A DNA stretch of 64,000 nucleotides. Source: Pseudomonadota bacterium. GTDB lineage: Bacteria; Pseudomonadota; Gammaproteobacteria; Xanthomonadales; Rhodanobacteraceae. Below, piece by piece: positions 55,743 through 64,000 of this stretch. The notes under the pieces are model-generated. The model had not been told where the DNA came from. It was given only the letters and a program-made list of their open reading frames with translations, and did not search any database. Both the position numbers and the translations under genes were made by a program. Position 1 is the stretch's first letter, and every line of letters begins with the position of its first letter. The stretch covers positions 29,338 through 93,337 of the forward strand of contig JAJYQO010000039.1 in the NCBI GenBank assembly GCA_021794575.1, read 5' to 3'.

Positions 55743-58700
55743 ATGCTCATTGACGCGTCAAGCCATAGCAGGCGGCAGTCGCGCCGCGCCACGTCCGCGG
55801 CACGCACCGCCGGCGTGGGCGCGGTGTTGGCCCTGCTGCTGGCGTGGCTGCCGCTGGTCAGCTTCGCGTTGGATCCGCGCACACCGTTTCGCGACTACGT
55901 GCTGAACAACTGGAGCACCGCGCACGGGCTGCCGCAGATCAGCGTGGAAAGCATCGCCCAGGATCGCGACGGGTTCCTTTGGATCGGCACGCAGAACGGC
56001 ATCGCACGTTTCGACGGCGTGCATTTCCAAGCTTACAGCAGTGAGCGCACGGGAGTTGACACCAGCCTGGTCGTCACCGCCTGGGGCGACGCCAGCGGTG
56101 CAGTGTGGTTCGGCACTTCGCGCGGGTTGCTGCGCGAACGCGAGGGTCACTTCGAGCAATGGAGTATAGGCGGCGTCAACGCGATCACCGGCGGTCCCGA
56201 CGACGCGCCCGTGCTGGCGACCAATGCTGGCGCGGGCATCTGGCGCGATGGCGTATTGCATCGGCTGCCAGGCATGCGCGGACCGTTCTTCGCCGTGCTG
56301 CGCATAGACGGCACGATCTGGGCCGGCGGCGTCGACCGCCTGTGCCGCAACGACGCCGCAGGCACGCACTGCTTCGCCCTGCCTGGCGCGAGCAGCCGGC
56401 GCGTGACAGCCCTGGCCCGCGCCGCGGATGCGCTGTGGGTCGGCACCAGCACCGGGCTGCTGCGCTTCAGCGCTGATCGCTTCGACGCACGGCCGCCCAT
56501 CGCGCAACTGGCCACGACCGACGTACAGACCTTGCTCGACGACCGCGCGGGCAACTTGTGGATCGGCAGCATCGCCGCGCTGTACCGACGCTATCCCAAT
56601 GGGCGTCTGGAACGGATCGCGAAGGACAGCTTTACCGCCAATCCATGGATCGAGGCGCTGTTCGAGGATCGTGAAGGTAATTTGTGGCTCGGCAGCCGCA
56701 CGCAATCGTTGTACCGCGCGTCGGACAGCTGGACCCGGCGCTACGGCCGTGACGCCGGCCTGGTCGACCCGTTTGTCTGGTCGCTCGCGCCGGCGCCCGA
56801 TGGCGCTATCGATGTGGGCACCAACAGCGGCTTGAGCATGTTGCGCAATGGGCGCGCACAGGTGCTGGTGCCCGGCTCGGCGTTGCCCAATCCAGCAGTC
56901 TACGATCTGTACCGGGACGCGCAGGAGCGTCTGTGGATCGGCACCCGTGGCGGTGTGGCGCTATGGGAACACGGACGTCTGCACAAGCCGGCGGAGCTGG
57001 CATCGCTGAATGCCTGGCAGATCGACGATATCCTCGAATGGCCACGCGGCACCTACTGGTTCGGCACGCATGGCGGCCTGTTCCGCCTGCAGGACCGGAC
57101 ACTGACGCGCTTCGGACCCGCCAACGGCGGCGCGCTGCGCGTGCGCGCGCTACTGCCGTTGGCGGGCGACGCCCTGCTGCTGGGAACCGAGGACGGCGTG
57201 CGCGAATGGCGCGATGGCGTGCTGAGCACGCCGGACTGGGCCGCGCCGCTGCACGGACATTTCGTCACCGGGTTTGGCTGGCTCGACCCGCACACGTTGC
57301 TGCTGACCACGCTCGACATCGGGCTGGGGTTGCTGCACGGCGGCCGCTTGCGCATGCTGACCGAGCGCGATGGCCTGCCCGGCAACAACGCCTGGGCAGT
57401 CACCGTGCACCAGGGCCAGGCGTACTTCTCCAGCATCAATGGCGTGTGGCGATTGCCGCTGCCCCAACTGCTAGCGATTGCCAAGGGGGCGGCCCCCGAG
57501 CGTGTCGATGCCGATGCAGTGCTCACCGGCAACAACAGCATCGGCGACGAACAGCGCACCCGCTGCTGTAACGGTGGCGGCGGCGGCCGCATGTTGCGCG
57601 ATGGTGCAACGCTATGGCTGCCGTCGATCAACGGCGCGCTGGCACTCGATCTCGCCGCGGTACGCAAGCCGTCGCCGCCGGGTACACCACATGTCGAACG
57701 CCTGCGCCATGCGCACGAGTGGTACGCGGCGAACGCTCACGTGCGACTGCCGCGCGGCGAGCGCAGCCTCGAGATCGGCTATACGGTGCCCTACTTGCGC
57801 AATGCCACGCGCCTGCAGTTTCGCTACCGTTTAGTCGGCTACGACAATGACTGGGTGAATGCCGGCACCCGGCGCACGGCTTGGTACACCCACCTGCCGC
57901 CCGGTCGCTACCATTTCGAGGTCGAGGTGCATGCCGGGTTCGGCAAGTGGTCGGCTCCGGCCAGGCTGGAAATCGACCTGCCCGCCTTTTGGTACGAATG
58001 GCGCTGGCTGCAGATCGCCGGCGCGACGCTCACGGCGACGCTGTTGCTGCTGGTCGTGCGCTGGCGCCTGCACCGGCAGGCACTGCAGCAGCGGCGTCTG
58101 GAAGCGTTGATCGACCAACGTACCGAGGCCCTGCGCCGCGCCAATGAACGGCTGCGTCAAGCCAACGACGCCCTCACCGCCGAGAGCCTCAGCGATGCAC
58201 TGACCGGACTGGGCAACCGCCGCATGCTGGCACAACAATGGCATGCGCTGCGGCGCGAGGCAGACCTGGCCGTAGTTCTGATCGATCTGGATCACTTCAA
58301 GCGCATCAACGACCGCTATGGGCACAGCGTAGGCGATGTGGTGCTGCGTGAAGTGGCCGGCCTGGTTCAGCGCCTGAAGAATCCGCGCGATCTCGCGCTG
58401 CGCTGGGGCGGCGAGGAGTTTCTGCTGCTGTTGCCGGATGCGGATACTGCGCACGCGCTGCGTGCCGCCGAGCGCATCCGGCTGGCAGTGCGCACACAAC
58501 GCTTCCACGATCCGTCGCTGGCTGGCGTACAGTTGACCTGCTCGATTGGTGTCTCACGCTGGCCGCTGTTGCCGGCCATGCGCGAGCGCGACCTCGGGGG
58601 CGCCATCGAACTGGCCGATTTCGCGATGTACCGGGCCAAGAGCCAGGGTCGTGACGCCAGCCTGGCGCTGCTGCCCGGCATGCACGCCACGCCCGCGCTG

Positions 58701-58772
58701 TTGACGGCGCCGGCAGCCGATATCGAGCGCCTGGTCCGCACTGGGGTGTTGCGCTGGCAGGCGGCTGACTGA
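55743..58772 (+). CDS. Beta-propeller sensor diguanylate cyclase (GGDEF)
   Basis: The 1009-residue protein has an N-terminal membrane anchor or signal helix (about 23-42), about 650 residues of two-component-regulator propeller repeats (LWIGTQNGIARFDG, VWFGTSRGLLRE, LWIGTRGGVALWE and others), a Y_Y_Y domain (about 650-745), a membrane helix (about 757-775), a coiled coil and a GGDEF domain with GGEEF at 889-893. It should sense a periplasmic signal and make cyclic di-GMP. The inhibitory I-site reads NPRD at 880-883 instead of RxxD, so product inhibition may be lost. No EAL domain. It starts next to sufT and is likely monocistronic. Confidence 0.93.
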   Translation: MLIDASSHSRRQSRRATSAARTAGVGAVLALLLAWLPLVSFALDPRTPFRDYVLNNWSTAHGLPQISVESIAQDRDGFLWIGTQNGIARFDGVHFQAYSSERTGVDTSLVVTAWGDASGAVWFGTSRGLLREREGHFEQWSIGGVNAITGGPDDAPVLATNAGAGIWRDGVLHRLPGMRGPFFAVLRIDGTIWAGGVDRLCRNDAAGTHCFALPGASSRRVTALARAADALWVGTSTGLLRFSADRFDARPPIAQLATTDVQTLLDDRAGNLWIGSIAALYRRYPNGRLERIAKDSFTANPWIEALFEDREGNLWLGSRTQSLYRASDSWTRRYGRDAGLVDPFVWSLAPAPDGAIDVGTNSGLSMLRNGRAQVLVPGSALPNPAVYDLYRDAQERLWIGTRGGVALWEHGRLHKPAELASLNAWQIDDILEWPRGTYWFGTHGGLFRLQDRTLTRFGPANGGALRVRALLPLAGDALLLGTEDGVREWRDGVLSTPDWAAPLHGHFVTGFGWLDPHTLLLTTLDIGLGLLHGGRLRMLTERDGLPGNNAWAVTVHQGQAYFSSINGVWRLPLPQLLAIAKGAAPERVDADAVLTGNNSIGDEQRTRCCNGGGGGRMLRDGATLWLPSINGALALDLAAVRKPSPPGTPHVERLRHAHEWYAANAHVRLPRGERSLEIGYTVPYLRNATRLQFRYRLVGYDNDWVNAGTRRTAWYTHLPPGRYHFEVEVHAGFGKWSAPARLEIDLPAFWYEWRWLQIAGATLTATLLLLVVRWRLHRQALQQRRLEALIDQRTEALRRANERLRQANDALTAESLSDALTGLGNRRMLAQQWHALRREADLAVVLIDLDHFKRINDRYGHSVGDVVLREVAGLVQRLKNPRDLALRWGGEEFLLLLPDADTAHALRAAERIRLAVRTQRFHDPSLAGVQLTCSIGVSRWPLLPAMRERDLGGAIELADFAMYRAKSQGRDASLALLPGMHATPALLTAPAADIERLVRTGVLRWQAAD

Positions 58773-58856
58773 ATCGGTTATCGGCGCGCACGCCCGGTTC
58801 CGCGCTGCGCGCTGCTGCGCCACAATAGGCAATCACGTGCCATGGAGCCCGCGCCG

Positions 58857-59651
58857 ATGTCCGCCCCTGCCAGTGACGACCCGCTGTTGATCGGCGCGCG
58901 TCGCTTCCACTCGCGCCTACTGACTGGCACCGGCAAGTTCAAGGATCTCGAGGAAACGCGTCTGGCCAGCGCGGCGGCCGGCAGTGAGATCGTCACCTTC
59001 GCCGTACGGCGCATGAACCTGGGCCAGGATCCAACACAGCCCAGTCTGCTCGATGCGCTGCCGCCCGAACGCTACACGCTACTGCCCAATACCGCCGGCT
59101 GCTACGACGCAGCAGCAGCAGTGCGCACTTGTCAATTGGCGCGCGAGCTCCTCGATGGTCACACGCTGGTCAAGCTGGAGGTGCTCGGCGACGCGCGCAC
59201 GCTGTATCCCAACGTCAGTGAAACTCTCGATGCGGCCGAACAGCTGGTGCGTGAGGGTTTCGAGGTCATGGTGTACACCAGCGACGATCCGATCATCGCC
59301 AAGCGGCTCGAAGAGATCGGCTGCATCGCGGTGATGCCCCTAGCGGCGCCGATCGGTTCGGGTCTCGGCATCCAGAACCGTTACACCCTGCTGGAGATCA
59401 TCGAAAACTCCAAGGTGCCGGTGATCGTGGACGCCGGCGTGGGCACGGCCTCGGACGCCACCATCGCCATGGAATTGGGATGCGATGGCGTGCTGATGAA
59501 CACCGCAATCGCCGGCGCGCGCGACCCGATCCTGATGGCGCGCGCGATGCGTGCCGCGGTGCAAGCCGGGCGCGATGCGTTCCGCGCCGGACGCATTCCG
59601 CGCAAGCGCTGCGCCAGCGCGTCCAGCCCCGAGGAAGGGCTGCTCGGCTGA
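58857..59651 (+). CDS. thiG: Thiazole synthase
   Basis: The 264-residue TIM-barrel enzyme forms the thiazole phosphate of thiamine from DXP, dehydroglycine (or iminoacetate) and ThiS-thiocarboxylate. [39 protein letters not shown] (with the Schiff-base Lys) and [20 protein letters not shown] are diagnostic. An ATG at 58842 precedes, but GGAG at 58844-58847 is 9 bases from the ATG at 58857. No thiS precedes it, and the 84-base upstream gap shows no TPP riboswitch. Followed after 1 base by trmB. Confidence 0.95.
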   Translation: MSAPASDDPLLIGARRFHSRLLTGTGKFKDLEETRLASAAAGSEIVTFAVRRMNLGQDPTQPSLLDALPPERYTLLPNTAGCYDAAAAVRTCQLARELLDGHTLVKLEVLGDARTLYPNVSETLDAAEQLVREGFEVMVYTSDDPIIAKRLEEIGCIAVMPLAAPIGSGLGIQNRYTLLEIIENSKVPVIVDAGVGTASDATIAMELGCDGVLMNTAIAGARDPILMARAMRAAVQAGRDAFRAGRIPRKRCASASSPEEGLLG

Positions 59652-59652
59652 A

Positions 59653-60357
59653 ATGGACGCGACCCCGGACATGGCGACGCCGCCACGCGCGATCCGCAGC
59701 TTCGTTCGCCGCGAAGGCCGTATCACGCCCGCACAAACGCGGGCGTTCGTGCGGCACTGGCAGCGTTACGGTATCGATTACGCCGGAGCACCGCGCGATC
59801 TGGATGCGATGTTCGGGCGACACGCACCACGCGTGCTGGAGATCGGATTCGGCAACGGCGAGGCGTTGGCCGCATCCGCCGCCGGCGATCCGGCGCGCGA
59901 CTACCTGGGTATCGAGGTGCATCGTCCTGGCGTGGGCCGGCTGCTCAACGCGCTGGACCTTGCGCAGGTGGGCAATGTCAGAGTCTGGGCGCACGACGCG
60001 GTCGAAGTGCTGCGCACGGAATTGCCAACGGCGAGCCTAGACGAGGTACGCATCTGGTTTCCGGATCCCTGGCACAAGAAGCGTCATCACAAACGCCGTC
60101 TGATTCAGCCTGATTTCGTGGCGCTGCTGGCTAGCCGCATGCGGCCCGGCGGTTTGTTGCATCTCGCCACCGACTGGGCCGATTACGCCGGACACATGCG
60201 CGCCGTCATGGAGACCGCGGCCGGCTGGAGCAACTGCGTGGGCCCGGGCAGGGCCGCGCCGCGGCCGGCTTGGCGGACAGTCACGCGCTTCGAACTGCGC
60301 GGCCTGGGCCTGGGCCATGGCGTATGGGATTTTCTGTACCGCTATCGGGCCGACTAG
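59653..60357 (+). CDS. trmB: tRNA (guanine-N7)-methyltransferase
   Basis: The 234-residue SAM-dependent enzyme makes m7G46 in tRNA variable loops. [19 protein letters not shown] binds [23 protein letters not shown] is the TrmB catalytic/tRNA signature. It starts 1 base after the thiG stop, in the common thiG-trmB pair, and ends 14 bases before the SLC13 start. Confidence 0.96.
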   Translation: MDATPDMATPPRAIRSFVRREGRITPAQTRAFVRHWQRYGIDYAGAPRDLDAMFGRHAPRVLEIGFGNGEALAASAAGDPARDYLGIEVHRPGVGRLLNALDLAQVGNVRVWAHDAVEVLRTELPTASLDEVRIWFPDPWHKKRHHKRRLIQPDFVALLASRMRPGGLLHLATDWADYAGHMRAVMETAAGWSNCVGPGRAAPRPAWRTVTRFELRGLGLGHGVWDFLYRYRAD

Positions 60358-60371
60358 GGGAGCCGAACAAG

Positions 60372-62225
60372 GTGCAAGGCGTCATCCATCTCACGCCCGA
60401 AATGATCCTGGTGCTGGGCCTTGTCGTGTTCACCGTGCTGATGTTGGCACTCGAGTGGATCCGCTCGGACGTGACCGCCATTCTGGTACTGACGGTGATC
60501 GCGGTCAGCGGTCTGCTGCCTGCAAAGCAGGTGTTCGAGGGTTTCGCCAACCCCGGCGTGCAGGCCATCCTGGCGATCATGATCATGGGTGTCGGGTTGG
60601 ACCGCACCGGCGCGCTCAACGCCGTAGCCACCATCATTTTGAAAGCCGCACAAGGCGCGCAATGGCGGTTGTTACTGGTGATCAACAGCGTCACCACCGT
60701 GCTCAGCTCGATCATCCCCAGCCAGGCGCTGGCGGCGTTGATGATTCCAGTAGCTTCGCGCGTCTCTTCGCGCAGCAAGGTGCCCCTGTCCAAGATCCTG
60801 CTGCCCATGGCCTGCGTGATCCTCACCGGCACCAACACCACGCTGATCGCCAATACGCCGCTGATCATCCTCAACGGCCTGATCGAGAGCTCCAACCGCA
60901 ATCTGCCGCCTGGCGCCAACACCATTCCCGAATTCGGCATGTTCACGGTGACGCCCATCGGCGTGGTGCTGGCGTTGATGGGTATCGGCTTCTTCTGGCT
61001 GTTCACTGACAGGCTGTTCAAGAACGTCGGCGAGGACACCGCCACCAAGACGCCACGTCGCACCGAAAACTACTTTGCCGAAACCTACGGTATCGACGGC
61101 GACGTGCAGGAGTTGACCGTCAGCGCCGACAGCCCGTTGGTGGGCATGAGCATCGCCGAAGCCGAGGCACTGCCTGGCGCGCCGCTGATCCTCGCGCTGA
61201 AAACCGGCAACGAATCGCGTCTGTCACCGCCGGCGGACACCATGATCTGGGTGGGCACCGTGCTGGGTGTGATGGGTTCGCGCGATGACGTCGGCGCATT
61301 CGCCAGCGCCCAGCAGTGCCGCGTCACGCCCCACCCGCGCCAGCTGGCTGAGATGTTCAACGCCGCACGCGCCGGCATCTCCGAGGCTGTGGTGCCACCT
61401 AGTTCGCGCTTCATCAAGCAAAGCGTTGGCGACCTGCACTTGCGCAAGCGCTATGGCATTTCCGTGTTGGCGGTCAATCGTGGCGACCAGGTGTTCCGCG
61501 AGGATGTACGCAGCGTGAGCCTGCGCGGTGGCGACACGCTCGTGCTGCACAGCGCATGGCAGGATCTGGCGCAGCCACGCGAAGAGCACGACATCGTCGT
61601 GGTTACCGACGTGCCGCAGGAGGAGGCGCGTCCTGGCAAGTGGAAGGAAGCCCTGTTCTTTTTCCTGCTCGCAAAGTTCCTGGCGCTGACCGAACTGTTG
61701 CCGCTACAGATCGCCTTCTGGGTTGGCGCCGCCGGCATGCTGGCCACTGGCGTGATCACGCCCAATGAAAGCTACCGCTCGATCAACTGGAAAACCATCT
61801 TCATCACCGCCTGCCTGATGCCACTGGGTTGGACCATGGACCGGACCGGCGCCGGTTCCTGGCTCGGCCAGGAATTGATGCTGCACATCGGCGGCTTGCC
61901 GCAGTGGGCTATCCAGGCCAGCGTGGCCGTCCTCGCGCTGGCGCTCTCCCAGGTGATGCAGAACGTCGGCGCCACCGTGGTGATGGTGCCGATCGCCATT
62001 AACATCGCATTGGCCACCGGCGGCAACCCGACCGCCTACATCATGATTACCGCGATGTCGGTGTCCAACACTTTCCTGATCAGTTCGGCTCACCCGGCGC
62101 TAACCATGGTGGCTGGTCCCGGCGGCTACCGCGGCAAGGATTTCCTGCGCGTCGGTCTGCCGCTGACTGCGGCATACCTGATCACCACCGTCGTCGGCGT
62201 AGACTTGCTTTACCGGTCGTTTTGA
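60372..62225 (+). CDS. SLC13 family permease with two RCK_C domains
   Basis: The 617-residue membrane protein has an N-terminal half of five or six helices (NPGVQAILAIMIMGVGLDRT, IPSQALAALMIPVASRV), two cytosolic RCK_C/TrkA_C domains (about 235-310 and 330-405) and a C-terminal set of helices ending ISSAHPALTMVAGPGGYRGK. Related proteins carry sulfate, other divalent anions or sodium-coupled carboxylates. The start is GTG 60372 with GGGGAG 9 bases upstream; it is the third gene after thiG-trmB and may be co-transcribed. Substrate not assignable. Confidence 0.92.
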   Translation: MQGVIHLTPEMILVLGLVVFTVLMLALEWIRSDVTAILVLTVIAVSGLLPAKQVFEGFANPGVQAILAIMIMGVGLDRTGALNAVATIILKAAQGAQWRLLLVINSVTTVLSSIIPSQALAALMIPVASRVSSRSKVPLSKILLPMACVILTGTNTTLIANTPLIILNGLIESSNRNLPPGANTIPEFGMFTVTPIGVVLALMGIGFFWLFTDRLFKNVGEDTATKTPRRTENYFAETYGIDGDVQELTVSADSPLVGMSIAEAEALPGAPLILALKTGNESRLSPPADTMIWVGTVLGVMGSRDDVGAFASAQQCRVTPHPRQLAEMFNAARAGISEAVVPPSSRFIKQSVGDLHLRKRYGISVLAVNRGDQVFREDVRSVSLRGGDTLVLHSAWQDLAQPREEHDIVVVTDVPQEEARPGKWKEALFFFLLAKFLALTELLPLQIAFWVGAAGMLATGVITPNESYRSINWKTIFITACLMPLGWTMDRTGAGSWLGQELMLHIGGLPQWAIQASVAVLALALSQVMQNVGATVVMVPIAINIALATGGNPTAYIMITAMSVSNTFLISSAHPALTMVAGPGGYRGKDFLRVGLPLTAAYLITTVVGVDLLYRSF

Positions 62226-62229
62226 TGTG

Positions 62230-62598
62230 CTACCCGGTGCAGTGATCTCCATCAATCGCTTCCACGAGCCAAACCGCACCGTCACGGACATCGACGGCGA
62301 TCGCTTGCAAGCCCTCACCGCGGCATGGCCCGCCAAGACAGGCGCCCGTATCCACTTCGAAGCTTGCGCCGTGTGCGGCACAAGTCAGCACACGACCGTG
62401 CAACAGAAACTCGCCAGGCGCCCAATCGAGGCGGCGACCCGCATGCGGACACGTGTTGTGAAACGCCGATACGCGATCGTCCGTTCGGGCCAACAGGACG
62501 TCTGCGCCGGCAAGCGCCCAAACGGAATCGAGCGCCAGGACACCTTGATCCGGGATATCCGTGAGGTAGCACAGGCGCTGTTCATGGCGATGCTGCAT
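62230..62598 (-). CDS. Small Rieske [2Fe-2S] protein
   Basis: The 122-residue cytosolic protein has the Rieske ligands Cys-x-His in TCPHAGRRLDWAPGEFLLHG and Cys-x2-His in TCAAHGASFEVDTGACLGGP. Such single-domain proteins act as ferredoxin partners of oxygenases or as NirD-like subunits. No oxygenase is nearby, so the partner is unknown. It converges on the SLC13 gene with 4 bases between stops. Confidence 0.9.
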   Translation of the reverse strand: MQHRHEQRLCYLTDIPDQGVLALDSVWALAGADVLLARTDDRVSAFHNTCPHAGRRLDWAPGEFLLHGRVLTCAAHGASFEVDTGACLGGPCRGEGLQAIAVDVRDGAVWLVEAIDGDHCTG

Positions 62599-62647
62599 CC
62601 TGTCTCAGCCTCAACCTAGATAATCTGATATTTGCATGGAGACCATC

Positions 62648-62917
62648 ATGCGTTCGCGTACCTTCGTCATCAATCCACCACGCGGCGCTGTGGCGCGCGC
62701 TCTTTGGCTGTTCTCCATCATCACGCTCGCGGCAGTCATGTTGTTGTTCGGCGTACTGATCGTCGGCGTGGTAATTGTGCTGGCATCGGTGGCGTGGCTG
62801 ATACGGCGCTTGTTGCACCAGCGCCGTTCCCCGCGATCACCGTCTTCCGCTCCGCGTCCGCACTTGATCGAAGGCGAGTTCGTCGTTGTGACGCCAAAAC
62901 CGCATGACGTGCGCTGA
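62648..62917 (+). CDS. Small hypothetical membrane protein
   Basis: The 89-residue product has one or two hydrophobic helices (about WLFSIITLAAVMLLFGVLIV and VVIVLASVAWL), then a basic, proline-rich cytosolic tail (RRSPRSPSSAPRPH) ending EGEFVVVTPKP. GGAG lies 6 bases before this ATG; an ATG at 62636 is also in frame. No family recognised, but the hydrophobic pattern and conserved-looking end suggest a real gene. Divergent from the Rieske gene. Confidence 0.65.
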   Translation: MRSRTFVINPPRGAVARALWLFSIITLAAVMLLFGVLIVGVVIVLASVAWLIRRLLHQRRSPRSPSSAPRPHLIEGEFVVVTPKPHDVR

Positions 62918-63016
62918 TTTTCGGGCTTCTGCTTCTCGCGATCGCAGCGCGTGCATATCTGGCTGCAAGTAGTGTGCACCTTTATGCTTCGGAATTATCC
63001 ACACACGTAAGCCACT

Positions 63017-63835
63017 ATGACCTTCATGCAGCAACTCGCGGCCGCCTGGCAGCGCAATGATTCTCTGCTCTGCGTCGGCCTGGATCCGGAACCCGAACGA
63101 TTTCCGGCTGTGCTGCGCGGCCGCGCTGACGCACTCTATACGTTCTGCACTGCGATTGCTGATGCGACCGCAGACCTGGTGTGCTGCTTTAAGCCGCAGA
63201 TCGCGCATTTCGCCGCGCATGGCGCTGAGGAGCAACTCTGCGCGGTCATCGCGCACATCCATGCACATCACCCCGGAATACCGGTCATCCTCGATGCCAA
63301 ACGCGGCGATGTCGGCAGTACCGCCACCTACTATGCGCGCGAAGCTTTCGAGCGCTACCAGGCAGACGCGGTCACGCTGAATCCATACCTCGGCGGCGAC
63401 GCATTGGCGCCTTTTCTCGAGCGCGCCGACAAGGGCGCGATCCTGCTCTGCCGCACCTCAAACCCGGGCGCGCGCGATCTGCAGGATTTATCGATAAGTG
63501 GACGGCCGCTCTATCTGCATGTGGCCGAGCACGCCATGCAGAACTGGAACCATAACGGCAACTGCGCACTCGTCGTCGGCGCCACGTATCCGGACGAACT
63601 TGCACGGGTACGCAGCGTCGTCGGCAGCATGCCGTTGCTGGTGCCCGGTATCGGCGCACAAGGCGGCAATGCAGAAGCGGTCACTCGCCACGGCTGCACC
63701 GCTGATCGCCGCGGACTGATCATCAGCAGTTCGCGAGCCGTGCTCTACGCCAGCATGGACGAAGATTTCGCAGCCGCCGCGCGGATTGTCGCGCAAAGCA
63801 CACGTAACGAGATCAATCGGGCGCGAAATCCATAG
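63017..63835 (+). CDS. pyrF: Orotidine 5'-phosphate decarboxylase, type 2
   Basis: The 272-residue enzyme converts OMP to UMP, the last step of pyrimidine synthesis. [15 protein letters not shown] (substrate-binding Asp), the catalytic [17 protein letters not shown] (Asp-x-Lys-x2-Asp) and [15 protein letters not shown] identify the longer type 2 PyrF. Upstream is a 99-base gap where no clear promoter was found. It is followed by about 100 bases without a gene, then the rRNA terminator. Confidence 0.96.
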   Translation: MTFMQQLAAAWQRNDSLLCVGLDPEPERFPAVLRGRADALYTFCTAIADATADLVCCFKPQIAHFAAHGAEEQLCAVIAHIHAHHPGIPVILDAKRGDVGSTATYYAREAFERYQADAVTLNPYLGGDALAPFLERADKGAILLCRTSNPGARDLQDLSISGRPLYLHVAEHAMQNWNHNGNCALVVGATYPDELARVRSVVGSMPLLVPGIGAQGGNAEAVTRHGCTADRRGLIISSSRAVLYASMDEDFAAAARIVAQSTRNEINRARNP

Positions 63836-63937
63836 ATCACTTCGGCGCATTGCAAATCGGCACAGGCAAGAATGAAGTCGGAATGCCGGTGCAGAGCGGG
63901 TGTTGGAGTTGGCGTGTCAGATGGCGCCGGAAACGGA

Positions 63938-63964
63938 GACGGCCGATCCATGGGATCGGCCGTC
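63938..63964 (-). terminator. Terminator of the incoming rRNA operon
   Basis: GACGGCCGATCC and GGATCGGCCGTC form a perfect 12-bp stem with a 3-base ATG loop, 15 bases past the 5S 3' end on the minus strand. On that strand it is followed only by a short TTT, but the stem is very strong. It probably ends the rRNA transcript and may also stop pyrF transcription from the other side. Confidence 0.8.
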
Positions 63965-63979
63965 GTGGAGATAAGAGGA

Positions 63980-64000
63980 CCTTGGCGGTGACCTACTCTT
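63980..64000 (-). rRNA. rrf: 5S ribosomal RNA, 3' end only (cut by window edge)
   Basis: The last 21 bases, read on the minus strand, are AAGAGTAGGTCACCGCCAAG plus one G. This matches the conserved 3' end of bacterial 5S rRNA (a GAGAGTAGG-type block followed by the strand that closes helix I with the 5' end). The rest of the gene, and presumably 23S and 16S, lie beyond the right edge. The short length limits certainty, but the adjacent strong hairpin fits an rRNA operon end. Confidence 0.82.

Noticed and set aside
58773..58856. TPP riboswitch before thiG
   Set aside because: The gap is too short and lacks the conserved CUGAGA-type core.
61704..62093. Histidine-rich minus-strand frame inside the SLC13 gene
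   Set aside because: Shadow of membrane-helix codons; the plus-strand protein is clearly real.

Overview
The window is GC-rich, densely packed bacterial chromosome from a gammaproteobacterium. The best fit is Lysobacterales (Xanthomonadales), possibly Rhodanobacteraceae. That placement is inferred from family content and gene order: petABC beside sspAB, phoH-ybeY-corC, purM-purN divergent from a DUF2066/CDP-alcohol transferase/AI-2E/hda run, kdsD-kdsC-lptCAB-rpoN-hpf, and thiG-trmB. No marker gene in the window settles the genus. Almost everything is core metabolism. I see no prophage, CRISPR array, insertion sequence with a transposase, or tRNA gene.

Layout. 0-9.3 kb: the start of a DUF1800 gene cut by the window edge, pmbA divergent from yjgA/darP, a secreted S10 carboxypeptidase, an aldo/keto reductase, a QmcA-NfeD membrane pair, a drug/metabolite transporter and a ThrE-type exporter. 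9.26-10.05 kb: the only clearly accessory-looking segment, an H-NS-family gene bracketed by two 143-bp inverted copies of a structured repeat. 10.1-19.2 kb: proS, histidine-degradation genes hutF and hutI separated by a CLC chloride channel, ribosomal protein bTHX, a zinc-type CDF exporter with a Zur-like regulator, and gltX. 19.3-24.7 kb: an unknown protein, MarC, a short-chain dehydrogenase, monothiol glutaredoxin, superoxide dismutase, purE-purK and a Trm112-like protein. 24.7-31.7 kb: DUF1631, nadC, sspA-sspB, and the cytochrome bc1 operon petABC. 31.8-39.6 kb: a lytic transglycosylase, miaB, an ABC-2 exporter, then phoH-ybeY-corC followed by a DUF4105 protein. 39.6-45.8 kb: hda, AI-2E permease, CDP-alcohol phosphatidyltransferase, DUF2066, purM-purN and DUF3108.

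45.8-53.1 kb: ibaG-murA runs leftwards, while kdsD-kdsC-lptC-lptA-lptB-rpoN-hpf runs rightwards. This is the cell-envelope hub of the window: UDP-GlcNAc commitment to peptidoglycan, Kdo synthesis and LPS export, with the sigma-54 gene and a ribosome hibernation factor downstream. 53.1-63.9 kb: a YjjX NTPase, a secreted unknown, SufT, a large beta-propeller/GGDEF sensor, thiG-trmB, an SLC13 permease with two RCK_C domains, a small Rieske protein, a small membrane protein and pyrF. The last bases are the 3' end of a 5S rRNA on the minus strand, preceded by a strong terminator hairpin, so an rRNA operon enters from the right.

Coupled translation is common. Many neighbours overlap by 1 to 4 bases (ATGA, GTGA, TTGA, TGATG), and these overlaps decide several non-ATG starts. 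The most interesting items are the inverted-repeat H-NS cassette, the repeat pair at the phoH/ybeY junction, and several families with altered key residues (the CLC filter motif, the GGDEF inhibitory site, and the Trm112-like zinc cysteines).
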